From contig NZ_NPKQ01000013.1 of the NCBI RefSeq assembly GCF_008329525.1, forward strand, positions 59,121 to 123,120: a DNA stretch of 64,000 bases. The letters are read 5' to 3'. Below the pieces are notes generated by a model. The model searched no databases, was not told the origin of the DNA, and was given only the letters and a program-made list of their open reading frames with translations. Position numbers and translations under genes: made by a program. Origin of the DNA: Tardiphaga sp. P9-11 (GTDB lineage: Bacteria > Pseudomonadota > Alphaproteobacteria > Rhizobiales > Xanthobacteraceae). Below, piece after piece: positions 34,782-43,131 of this stretch (position 1 is the first letter of the stretch; the number at the start of each line of letters is the position of its first letter).

Positions 34782-37622
34782 CTAGGTGATTCTACTGAGC
34801 AATTCGCCTGCTTTCTCTAGATCTGCTGTCTCGTGGCCCTCCGCAAAAACGAGGTACACATTCGCCAGAAGTTCTTTGGCGTTGTCTTGCCTTTTTGTGT
34901 CTAGCATCAGTTTAGCTAGGTCGGTCGCCGCGCGAAGCTCCCAGGCCCGCGATCCCTGCAAGCGAGCCAGATCGAGCGATTCCCGGAAGCATGATTCAGC
35001 TTCGTGCCGACGCGCTTCTGGAAGCTCGCAAAGCAGCTTTCCCTTCACGCGCAACAGTTCGGGCAGTTGGATTAATTCTCCGCTGCTCTTCACGCGATCA
35101 ATCGATTCGTCGATCAGTGCCAGTCCCTCGCCGGCCTGCCCGAGCTTCATGAGCCCGAGCGCCAGTTCCATATTGAACTCCGTCGTCAACAATTCATGGC
35201 GTGCCGCATGGATGGGCCGGAGTGCAGCCTTGAGATCGTGGACACCTTGCCTCACCGCTCCCCCGCGGATCGTCAGCTCCGCCTTGCGGCATCGCCCAAT
35301 GGCCATCAGCGGTCCCATCGCATTCGCTTCGGCCAGTGAATATGAACGGTCGGCATAGTGCTGGGCGGAAGCGAGATCGCCGCGCCAGAGAGCGACGGTC
35401 GTGGCACCGGCCAGTACCAGAGCGAGTGCGGCTGAATGCCCCGTGGCTTCGGACGCTTTGACAGCCTCGCTCGCACGCTCCGCTGCCTGATCGGAGTAAC
35501 CTTGCAGCCAGAGCGTCCGCGCCAAAGCGATAAGTGACCGATAATGCGGGTCGTAGCCAAGAAAGATCGAACTATGCTGCGAATGAGCAAGCACACTGAT
35601 CAGGCTTTCGAGTTCGGAGCGCGATCGATCGAGATCGCCCGAAAACTGCAGGGCCATTCCAAGTGCCGAATGTGCGAGCGCCATGATCGCTGGGTCGTCT
35701 GACCGTTCGGCCAGAGCGCGGCAACGTTCGGCATATTCGAGCAGTATGCTGAAATGCCCGGTTCGGGCGTGAAAGACGTACTGCATGTTGAGCAGTCCCG
35801 CCTCGTAGATGGTGTCGCCATTCGTCTCAGCGATCGTCAGACTTCTGTTGAGTGCATCGTTGACGCCTTCGTTATCGCCATACATCTGGGACAAGGAGAC
35901 CCCGAGACCAGCCTGCAGGCGCATCTCTTGGGAGCTGCCGACGACGTTCGTATCAAGCGCGATCAAGGCGCGCTCGGACCAGCGATGGCATTCCGGAAGC
36001 AACGACATGGCGAGAAAGATCTCGACCGCCGCTGCGGCCAGTCGAATGCCGAGCTGAGTATCGCCGTCCTCTCCGAAGCACCAGTCGAGCGCCGCACGCA
36101 CGTTGTTCATGTTCGCAAAGTGCGACACGCGTTCGAAGCCGCTCGAAAAGGTCGACCAATCTCGTCCTCTCTGCTCAAGCCATGCCATATAATGGGTAGC
36201 ATGCCTGACAGCGAGGTCACGCGACTCGTCGTCTTCGATCTGGATGTCCAGGGCATAGGCCCGCGTCGTATCCAGAAGACGATAGCTCATCACTGTACCA
36301 ACAGGTCGGGCCGCGACGATCGACTTGGCAATCAGGGTATCTATCGTATTGGGCACATCCTTTCGATTGATACCGTTTCCGCAAACCGCTGCTACGGCGT
36401 CGAGCGTGAAATGCCCGACAAAGACCGCTAGGCGGCGAAGGATGGTACGCTCCAGATCAGAAAGAAGGCTATAACTCCAGTCAATGGTGGCGTGCAGGGT
36501 CCTTTGGCGCGGCGGCGCGCTCCTTGGTCCGAGCCAGGACAAGGCAAGCCTCTGGTCCAACAACTGGGCGGTGCCGTGAACGCCATAGGTCTCGACCCGT
36601 CGCGCCGCGAGCTCGATTGCGAGCGCCACGCCATCGAGCCTCCGACACACACTCGCCACAACCGGTGCCTCATCGTCGCTGAAATGGAGCTGCGCCCCGC
36701 TCGCGCGGGCCCGTTCGACAAAAAGCTGGATCGCCGGAAATCGCCTGGCCGCTTCTGCCGTCAACTCCACACCCATTGGCGGACATGCCAACGTATCGAG
36801 CCGATAGACGTTCTCTCCTTCGGCCTGCAGCGCTTCACGGCTGGTTGCGAGAATGTGGACATTGGGAGCGTTCGCAAAGATCAGAGACGCAAAAGCAGCC
36901 ACCGGCTCGATGAGATGTTCGCAGGTGTCGAGGATCAGCAGGATCCGCCTGTCTTTCAGAGAGGCGAGGATGCTAGGCGCCGCATTATCGGATTGCACCG
37001 ACAGTCCGAGCAGGGACGCGACAATCGTCCCGACCAAAGCGGGATCACTGACCACGCTGAGGTCAACGAAGAGCAGCGCTCCCGAGAAGCTTTCCATCAA
37101 TTGATGCCCCACGGCGATGGCAAGCGTTGTCTTTCCAACCCCGCCAGCCCCGACGATGGTCACGAAGCGGGTGGCGCGTAGCCGTGCGGGTATCTCCTCA
37201 ATCTCGACCTCGCGATCGATCATCGGCAGGCGTATCGGCAAATTGGCGTGCTGGAATGACACCACATGCGGCGCGTCGGAAGGCCGAGTACGTGCGCTCG
37301 ACAGCTCCGCCACAAAAGAATAACCGCGCCCGGGTGAATTGACGATGTAACGCTGGCCATCGACGCCGTCGCCAAGCGCCTTGCGCAAATTGGCCATATG
37401 AAACCGCAGGCTGCCTTCCTCGACAACCAGACCGGGCCAGACTTCGCGCAGCAGATCGGCCTTGCTGATCAGTTCATTTGGTCGCGACACGAGCGCAACC
37501 AGCAGATCATAAGCCCGGCCGCGAAGCTCCACGCGGATATCGTTTTTCGTCAGCAGCCGTTCGCTGGGATTCAAGCAGAACGGGCCGAACGAAAAGGTTT
37601 CCTTGCTCTGCACTGCGGGCAT
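34782..37622 (-). CDS. Winged-helix / STAND ATPase / TPR transcriptional regulator
   Basis: A 946-residue regulator in three parts. Residues about 10-105 are an OmpR/PhoB-type winged helix (LRKALGDG, then INSPGRGYSF-like RYIVNSPGRGYSF). Residues about 130-450 are an NB-ARC-like ATPase with Walker A GAGGVGKTT (158-166), Walker B ILLILDTCEHL and a sensor TSREAL. The C-terminal 480 residues are helical repeats of the TPR type. Such STAND proteins switch on through ATP-driven assembly. It is divergent from the epoxide-hydrolase operon and separated by 390 nt that holds CCATAAC direct repeats, a likely target. Confidence 0.9.
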   Translation of the reverse strand: MPAVQSKETFSFGPFCLNPSERLLTKNDIRVELRGRAYDLLVALVSRPNELISKADLLREVWPGLVVEEGSLRFHMANLRKALGDGVDGQRYIVNSPGRGYSFVAELSSARTRPSDAPHVVSFQHANLPIRLPMIDREVEIEEIPARLRATRFVTIVGAGGVGKTTLAIAVGHQLMESFSGALLFVDLSVVSDPALVGTIVASLLGLSVQSDNAAPSILASLKDRRILLILDTCEHLIEPVAAFASLIFANAPNVHILATSREALQAEGENVYRLDTLACPPMGVELTAEAARRFPAIQLFVERARASGAQLHFSDDEAPVVASVCRRLDGVALAIELAARRVETYGVHGTAQLLDQRLALSWLGPRSAPPRQRTLHATIDWSYSLLSDLERTILRRLAVFVGHFTLDAVAAVCGNGINRKDVPNTIDTLIAKSIVAARPVGTVMSYRLLDTTRAYALDIQIEDDESRDLAVRHATHYMAWLEQRGRDWSTFSSGFERVSHFANMNNVRAALDWCFGEDGDTQLGIRLAAAAVEIFLAMSLLPECHRWSERALIALDTNVVGSSQEMRLQAGLGVSLSQMYGDNEGVNDALNRSLTIAETNGDTIYEAGLLNMQYVFHARTGHFSILLEYAERCRALAERSDDPAIMALAHSALGMALQFSGDLDRSRSELESLISVLAHSQHSSIFLGYDPHYRSLIALARTLWLQGYSDQAAERASEAVKASEATGHSAALALVLAGATTVALWRGDLASAQHYADRSYSLAEANAMGPLMAIGRCRKAELTIRGGAVRQGVHDLKAALRPIHAARHELLTTEFNMELALGLMKLGQAGEGLALIDESIDRVKSSGELIQLPELLRVKGKLLCELPEARRHEAESCFRESLDLARLQGSRAWELRAATDLAKLMLDTKRQDNAKELLANVYLVFAEGHETADLEKAGELLSRIT

Positions 37623-37865
37623 CGACTGGTGTTGGCTTTGCGGATCGTGACCGAGTTGGGCGGGTCACGGCATTTCCGATGACGGATAGTTCCTCTTATC
37701 CGATCTCCGGCAAAAATAGTAGCTGCCGTGCGACATCTACCAGCGCAGCTCTCGGCTCTACCCGGGCATCCTCTTTCATTTTCATCATAAAAATCAACAA
37801 TTTGATAGCGCACCTGCCCAAGCCTCATCCAAATGCGCGAAAGTCGGCAGGCGCTTACAACCGCG

Positions 37866-37915
37866 CATAACACGGCCAACTGCGCGAAAACTAACGGACC
37901 ATAACAATCCATAAC
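37866..37915 (+). promoter_or_regulatory. CATAAC direct repeats upstream of the epoxide-hydrolase operon
   Basis: CCATAAC occurs at 37899-37905 and 37909-37915, exactly one helical turn (10 bp) apart, with a further CATAAC at 37866-37871. Direct repeats with 10-11 bp period are the usual target form of OmpR/PhoB winged helices. They lie about 100 nt before the epoxide-hydrolase gene. The rest of the 390-nt gap (37623-38012) shows no gene. Confidence 0.5.
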
Positions 37916-38012
37916 GGGCCAATTCCGGCCGTCGGCGTCAATGTGTCTCCAGCGCGAACGACCTGCCGAACACGACCGGTCGGTGTCGCCGGCAGCGATC
38001 AGGGAGACACAG

Positions 38013-39326
38013 ATGAACAAGCAATCAGACGACAATCGTGTAGACGCCGACCGCCGACAACTGCTCGGCGTCGTGGCAATGGGAGCGGTCGCCGCCAGCA
38101 TGTCCAGCCTGCTTTCGGTGCAGCCGGCACCCGCTGCAACGAATGCAACCATCAAACCATTCCGCGTCATCGTGCCGGAGCGCGATCTCACCGACCTCCG
38201 CCGGCGTCTGGCGGCCACCCGCTGGCCCGATCGCGAGACCGTCGCGGATCAATCGCAAGGTGTGCAACTGTCGACGATACAGCAGCTCGTTCGCTACTGG
38301 CACAGCGACTATGACTGGCGAAAGGTCGAGGCTCGTCTCAATGCTCTGCCGCAATTCACCACGCAGATCGACGGCGTCGACATCCATTTCATCCACGTCC
38401 GCTCCCGTCACGACAATGCGCTTCCAATGATCGTCACGCATGGCTGGCCAGGATCGATCATCGAACAGATGAAGATCATCGGCCCGCTGACCGACCCGAC
38501 CGCCCATGGCGGCTCGTCATCGGATGCGTTCGACTTGGTCATCCCGTCGCTGCCGGGTCATGGCTTCTCGGGCAAGCCGACGACGCCCGGCTGGGATCCG
38601 CAACGCATCGCACGCGCCTGGGCCGCACTCATGAAGCGCCTTGGCTACACCCGCTACGTTGCCCAGGGCGGCGATTGGGGAAATGCTGTGACGGAGCAGC
38701 TGGCATTGCTGGCGCCGCCCGGGCTGCTCGGCATTCACACCAACATGCCGGCGACCGTTCCTGCCGACATCGCCAAGGCGCTTCAACCTGGCGGATCTCG
38801 GCCATCCGGCCTGTCGCCCGACGAGGGGCATGCCTATGACCAGCTCGACGACTTCTACAAGCATGGTCTCGGCTATGCGATCGAGATGTCGAACCGACCG
38901 CAGACGCTTTACGGGCTGGTCGATTCCCCTGCAGGCCTCGCATCCTGGATGCTCGATCACGACGCGCGTAGCGCCGCCATGATTGCGCGAGTGTTCGACG
39001 GCAAGACCGAGGGCCTATCCCGCGACGACGTCCTCGACAACATCACGCTCTACTGGCTCACCAATACGGCGGTCTCGTCGGCGCGGCTGTATTGGGAAAA
39101 CAAGCTGGTGTTCTTCGATCCCAAGCACGTGCAGATCCCGGTCGCCGTCAGCGTCTTTCCGGACGAGATCTATGCCGCGCCGCGGAGCTGGGCCGAGAAG
39201 GCCTATCCGAAGCTGATTTACTTCAACCAGGCCAGCAAAGGCGGCCACTTCGCCGCCTGGGAGCAGCCGAAACTGTTCTGCGCGGAAATGCAGGCAGCGT
39301 TCCGCTCCCTTCGCCAGCCCACGTAG
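38013..39326 (+). CDS. Exported epoxide hydrolase-family alpha/beta hydrolase
   Basis: A 437-residue protein with an N-terminal twin-arginine-like signal (ADRRQLLGVVAMGAVAASMSS), then the epoxide-hydrolase N-terminal domain (DLTDLRRRLAATRWPD; LNALPQFTTQIDGVDIHFIHVRS) and an alpha/beta hydrolase core. The oxyanion motif is HGWPGS, the nucleophile elbow GGDWGN (aspartate as in epoxide hydrolases), and the base histidine probably in GGHFAAWEQP. The ATG at 38013 follows AGGGAGA. First gene of the plus-strand operon running to 44892. The substrate may be an epoxide or activated ring; not determined. Confidence 0.88.
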   Translation: MNKQSDDNRVDADRRQLLGVVAMGAVAASMSSLLSVQPAPAATNATIKPFRVIVPERDLTDLRRRLAATRWPDRETVADQSQGVQLSTIQQLVRYWHSDYDWRKVEARLNALPQFTTQIDGVDIHFIHVRSRHDNALPMIVTHGWPGSIIEQMKIIGPLTDPTAHGGSSSDAFDLVIPSLPGHGFSGKPTTPGWDPQRIARAWAALMKRLGYTRYVAQGGDWGNAVTEQLALLAPPGLLGIHTNMPATVPADIAKALQPGGSRPSGLSPDEGHAYDQLDDFYKHGLGYAIEMSNRPQTLYGLVDSPAGLASWMLDHDARSAAMIARVFDGKTEGLSRDDVLDNITLYWLTNTAVSSARLYWENKLVFFDPKHVQIPVAVSVFPDEIYAAPRSWAEKAYPKLIYFNQASKGGHFAAWEQPKLFCAEMQAAFRSLRQPT

Positions 39327-39441
39327 GTCCCGAATGCGACCTCCGCTTGAAATGCTTCGGACCCGCAAACACCGCTCAGCCCGAAGCCACCTCCAACCCA
39401 AAACATAACACCCGTTCTCACAGCAAACAGGAGACACCAAA

Positions 39442-39969
39442 ATGACCACCAACCAGATTGTCGATTCCAGCTTCACCGCACTGATCAATGCACCGATCGA
39501 AAAGATCGACATTCCAACCTGGTGCTTCAATCTTTCCGAGCGCGAGTACCAGGGCTGCTCGCCCGCGCATATCGCCGCGGGATTTACCACGGCGCCTGAC
39601 GGAAAACGCATGTCCATCAACGTGGAGACGATCGGCGGCAGCCTGATGGTGCAACACTATGTCGAGACCCTTGGACAAAAGGATCATCTGGTCTTGGATT
39701 CCACCTCGGATGTCTTCACGCCTACCGGCCGCACCACGATCCACGTAACTTGGGAGCTGCGCGTTCGGGAGATCGAGCCCGGCAAATGCGAGTTCACCAA
39801 CCGCGTCCAGTCATATGCGACAGATGAATTCATGACGTTCATCGGCAAGCAGGGAATTCCGTTCGACGTGTTCCGCGCCCAGCGGCAACCATCCTCGATC
39901 GCACATAACCAGAGCGAGACGCCGATGTTCGCCGCCAGCATCGAGCGCGCCGCACTGAGCATCGGCTGA
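39442..39969 (+). CDS. START/SRPBCC-like protein
   Basis: A 175-residue protein with a pattern like the helix-grip (SRPBCC) ligand-binding fold: an amphipathic N-terminal strand, then alternating strands such as RTTIHVTWELRVREIEPGKCEFTNRVQSYA and a long C-terminal helix. No catalytic motif is obvious and no signal peptide. AACAGGAGAC precedes the ATG. It may bind or modify the pathway substrate; family assignment is tentative. Confidence 0.7.
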   Translation: MTTNQIVDSSFTALINAPIEKIDIPTWCFNLSEREYQGCSPAHIAAGFTTAPDGKRMSINVETIGGSLMVQHYVETLGQKDHLVLDSTSDVFTPTGRTTIHVTWELRVREIEPGKCEFTNRVQSYATDEFMTFIGKQGIPFDVFRAQRQPSSIAHNQSETPMFAASIERAALSIG

Positions 39970-40005
39970 GATCAAACGCGGCCGCCCGCCGCAACGGAGA
40001 GCATC

Positions 40006-40653
40006 ATGACATACCCATCCTACGACAAGAACATCACCGGCCTCCTGGTCGTCGATCCCTATAACGACTTCATTTCGGAAGGCGGCAATATCTGGCCCCG
40101 GATCAAGGCCGTGGCCGAAGCGAATAATTGCGTACCGCACATGCAGCAAGTCCTGAACGCTGCGCGTGCCGCGGAGCTTCGCGTCTTCTATGCCATGCAC
40201 CATCGCTACCGTGCCGGCGACTATTCCTCCTGGAAGTACATTGCGCCTATCCAAAGGGCGGCATGGAAGAACAAGAGCTTCGAGTTCGGTACATGGCGCG
40301 GCGAATTTCGCGCCGAATTCGTACCAGAGCCAGGCGATATCGTTGCCAGCGAGCACTGGTGCTCCAGCGGCTTCGCCAATACCGACCTCGATCTGCAGCT
40401 CAAGAAGCACGGCATCCATCAGCTAATCGTAATCGGACTGATCGCGCACACCTGTATCGAGGCGACCGTCCGATTCGCGGCCGAACTCGGCTACGACGTC
40501 ACCGTCATCAAGGATGCCGTAGCCGATTATTCGGACGAGATGATGCACGCCGCGCTCGAATTCAACATACCGAACTACGCCAGCGCCATCGTCACGACCG
40601 AGGAAATCCTCGCAGCATTGGCGCCGGCGGCTGTCGAGCCTACCGCACCATAG
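40006..40653 (+). CDS. Isochorismatase-family cysteine hydrolase
   Basis: A 215-residue member of the isochorismatase-like cysteine hydrolase family. The catalytic aspartate lies in LLVVDPYNDF and the cysteine in IAHTCIEATVRFAAELGY. In the middle motif IVASEHWCSSGFANTDLD, where relatives usually have a lysine close to the EHW, there is serine, so the triad may be altered. It starts 36 nt after the START-like gene. The substrate is unknown; it is distinct from the RutB-like protein at 33138. Confidence 0.83.
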   Translation: MTYPSYDKNITGLLVVDPYNDFISEGGNIWPRIKAVAEANNCVPHMQQVLNAARAAELRVFYAMHHRYRAGDYSSWKYIAPIQRAAWKNKSFEFGTWRGEFRAEFVPEPGDIVASEHWCSSGFANTDLDLQLKKHGIHQLIVIGLIAHTCIEATVRFAAELGYDVTVIKDAVADYSDEMMHAALEFNIPNYASAIVTTEEILAALAPAAVEPTAP

Positions 40654-40718
40654 AGCACTGACATGCGAGACGCCCCGTCCGGCTGGAGCGTCTCACGACC
40701 CTTCACGAGGAGGTCCCA

Positions 40719-41567
40719 ATGACAAGACAGATCGCTTTCGAACAGCAAGCCGCAGGGCTATGGACTGCGACGTTCGATAATCCGCCAATTAACCTGATCG
40801 ACCCGGACACAGTTGGCGAGCTGTTGCAGGTCGTTGCCTCGATGGAAAACGACGAAGAGGTCAAGGTCGTCGTTTTTCGAAGCGCGGACCCCGACTTCTT
40901 CCTCGCTCACTGGGATGTCGCCGCCGATCAGGCGAAACTTGCGGCAATACCTCATGGTCCGACAGGACTGCCTCCATGGGCCGACTTGCTGATACAGCTT
41001 TCGCGCGCACCCGCCATCTCGATCGCCGAGATCCGTGGACGTGCGCGCGGTGCCGGAAGCGAATTCATTCTGGCCTGCGACATGCGTTTCGCCAGCCGCG
41101 AGCGAGCAATCCTGGGGCAGCCCGAGGTCGGCCTCGGCATGATACCTGGTGGCAATCCGATGGCCCGCCTAGCCGGCCTTACGGGACGCGGGCGCGGGCT
41201 GGAGATTATTCTCGGCGCTGATGATTTCTCTGCCGAGGTTGCGGAGCTGTACGGCTACGTCAACCGAGCAGTGCGCGACGACGAGATCGAGACCTTCGTC
41301 GACTCATTTGCCCGTCGCTTGGCATCTTTCGAAAAACACGCGCTGACGGGCGCCAAGGCGCTGATGAACGACGTCTCGTTACCGCCGGACGACGTCTTTC
41401 CGCCTGCATTGACGGCCTTCCGCACCTCGTCGGCACATCCCAAGACCCGAGCGCGTGCTGCGTCGCTGTTCGAACACGGTCTGCAGCAGCGTTCTGAAAC
41501 CGAACTCCACCTGGGTCGGGAATTGGCCCGAACCAACTTCAATCAGAAAGAAAGGACTGCATCATGA
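40719..41567 (+). CDS. Enoyl-CoA hydratase/isomerase-family protein
   Basis: A 282-residue crotonase-fold protein. The CoA-binding and oxyanion regions are visible as PDFFLAHWDVAA (where hydratases often have FSAGAD-like sequence) and AEIRGRARGAGSEFILACDMRFAS, followed by the conserved LGQPEVGLGMIPGGN. The second glycine-rich motif is good, but the first is unusual (FFLAHWD), so it may act on a non-CoA or atypical substrate. Preceded by GAGGAGG. Overlaps the ohr-like gene by 4 nt. Confidence 0.85.
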   Translation: MTRQIAFEQQAAGLWTATFDNPPINLIDPDTVGELLQVVASMENDEEVKVVVFRSADPDFFLAHWDVAADQAKLAAIPHGPTGLPPWADLLIQLSRAPAISIAEIRGRARGAGSEFILACDMRFASRERAILGQPEVGLGMIPGGNPMARLAGLTGRGRGLEIILGADDFSAEVAELYGYVNRAVRDDEIETFVDSFARRLASFEKHALTGAKALMNDVSLPPDDVFPPALTAFRTSSAHPKTRARAASLFEHGLQQRSETELHLGRELARTNFNQKERTAS

Positions 41568-41983
41568 CCACGGATTCAAAGGTTCTCTACACCGCCAAAA
41601 CCCACACTACCGGAGGCCGGGCGCATGGCGTCTCCCGCAGTTCAGACGGCCGCCTCGACATCAAGCTCTCGACGCCAGGAACGGCCGGGGTTGGCACAAA
41701 CCCGGAGCAATTGTTCGCCGCTGGTTGGTCTGCGTGCTTCGAAGGCGCGATGACGATCGTCGCACACAAGCGCAAGATAGCACTTCCGGACGATCTCGCC
41801 ATTGATGCTGAGGTGGACCTGAACCTCTCAGGTGACGCCTACTTCCTTCGCGCGCGCCTCAATATCAGCGCGCCCGGCATGGACAGGGAAATCGCCCACT
41901 CGCTGGCGGAGGAGGCACATGGGGTTTGCCCCTATTCAAAGGCCGTTCACGGCAACGTCGATATCACCACCACCATCATCTGA
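41564..41983 (+). CDS. Ohr-type organic hydroperoxide resistance protein (OsmC family)
   Basis: A 139-residue thiol peroxidase that reduces organic hydroperoxides with lipoylated or dithiol partners. Both catalytic cysteines are present: C58 in GWSACFEGA and C122 in GVCPYSKA, with the conserved TNPEQLFAAG segment before the first. It is encoded inside a hydrolase operon and not beside ohrR, which suggests that the pathway generates peroxides or that the enzyme protects it. Start overlaps the previous stop (ATGA). Confidence 0.92.
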   Translation: MTTDSKVLYTAKTHTTGGRAHGVSRSSDGRLDIKLSTPGTAGVGTNPEQLFAAGWSACFEGAMTIVAHKRKIALPDDLAIDAEVDLNLSGDAYFLRARLNISAPGMDREIAHSLAEEAHGVCPYSKAVHGNVDITTTII

Positions 41984-42053
41984 GGCCCGCATTGCCGCTG
42001 GTCGGCGCAGAACAACATGCACACAGCTTCATGTAAGATAAGGGAGATGCACG

Positions 42054-43106
42054 ATGATCCAACCCATTCATCGCAACAGACGCCAGTTCCTCGGTATCGC
42101 GGCGGCGAGTGTTGCCGTCGGCCTGAACTTGTCCCGCACCGCCGATGCGCGGGCGGCCAACGCCGCATCGCCCCGGCAGCCTAAGACAACAGCCGGCAAC
42201 AGCGCTTCGTTCGACACATTGAAGCAGGTCGATGCCGGCCTGCTCAATGTCGGCTATGCCGAGGCAGGCCCCGCCGACGGCCCGGTCGCGATCCTGCTGC
42301 ACGGCTGGCCCTATGACATTCATAGCTTCGTCGATGTGGCACCTTTACTGGCGCAGGCCGGCTATCGCGTCGTCGTGCCGTATTTGCGCGGCTACGGGAC
42401 AACACGGTTTCTCTCACCGGATACCCCGCGGACAGGCCAACCCGCGGCACTTGCGGATGACATCGTCGCGCTGATGGATGCACTCAAGATCCAAAAGGCG
42501 ACAATCGCCGGCTTCGACTGGGGTGCGCGGACCGCCAACATCATTGCAGCAGCCTATCCGGAGCGCTGCAAGGCCATGGTTTCGGTCAGCGGCTACCTGA
42601 TCTCCGGCCAGGAAGTCGGGAAGGCACCACTACCGCCGTCGGCTGAATTGCAATGGTGGTATCAATTCTATTTCGCCACCGAACGAGGCCGGGATGGCTA
42701 CAACAGGTATCGGCGCGAGTTTGCCAAACTGATCTGGCAGCTGGCCTCGCCGGGATGGGCATTCGACGACGCGACCTTCGAGCGCAGCGCACAGTCGTTG
42801 GACAATCCCGACCACGTCGCTATCGTAGTCCACAATTATCGCTGGCGGATGGCACTAGCCCAGGGAGACGGACACTATCCTGAACTGGACCGGATCGTCG
42901 CAGCGACGCCTTCGATCGCGGTGCCCACTATCACGATGGAGGGTGACGCCAACGGTGCTCCCCATCCGACTCCTGCAGCCTATGCGAGGAGGTTTTCGGG
43001 CAAATATGAGCACCGAGAGGTCCGCGGCGGCATCGGCCACAATCTACCGCAGGAGGCCCCGCAAGCTTTTTCCGCTGCCGTGATCGATGCCGGCAGGATG
43101 GCGTAG
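42054..43106 (+). CDS. Exported alpha/beta hydrolase (epoxide hydrolase / dehalogenase type)
   Basis: A 350-residue protein with a twin-arginine signal (NRRQFLGIAAASVAVG) and a mature alpha/beta hydrolase core. The motifs are LLHGWPYD (oxyanion), GFDWGART (aspartate nucleophile) and GGIGHNLPQEAP (histidine). The aspartate nucleophile places it with epoxide hydrolases/haloacid-type dehalogenases and not with esterases. It is the second predicted exported hydrolase in this operon. AAGGGAGATG precedes the start. Confidence 0.88.
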   Translation: MIQPIHRNRRQFLGIAAASVAVGLNLSRTADARAANAASPRQPKTTAGNSASFDTLKQVDAGLLNVGYAEAGPADGPVAILLHGWPYDIHSFVDVAPLLAQAGYRVVVPYLRGYGTTRFLSPDTPRTGQPAALADDIVALMDALKIQKATIAGFDWGARTANIIAAAYPERCKAMVSVSGYLISGQEVGKAPLPPSAELQWWYQFYFATERGRDGYNRYRREFAKLIWQLASPGWAFDDATFERSAQSLDNPDHVAIVVHNYRWRMALAQGDGHYPELDRIVAATPSIAVPTITMEGDANGAPHPTPAAYARRFSGKYEHREVRGGIGHNLPQEAPQAFSAAVIDAGRMA

Positions 43107-43131
43107 TCGATCTCATTGAGGGAGCCACGCC

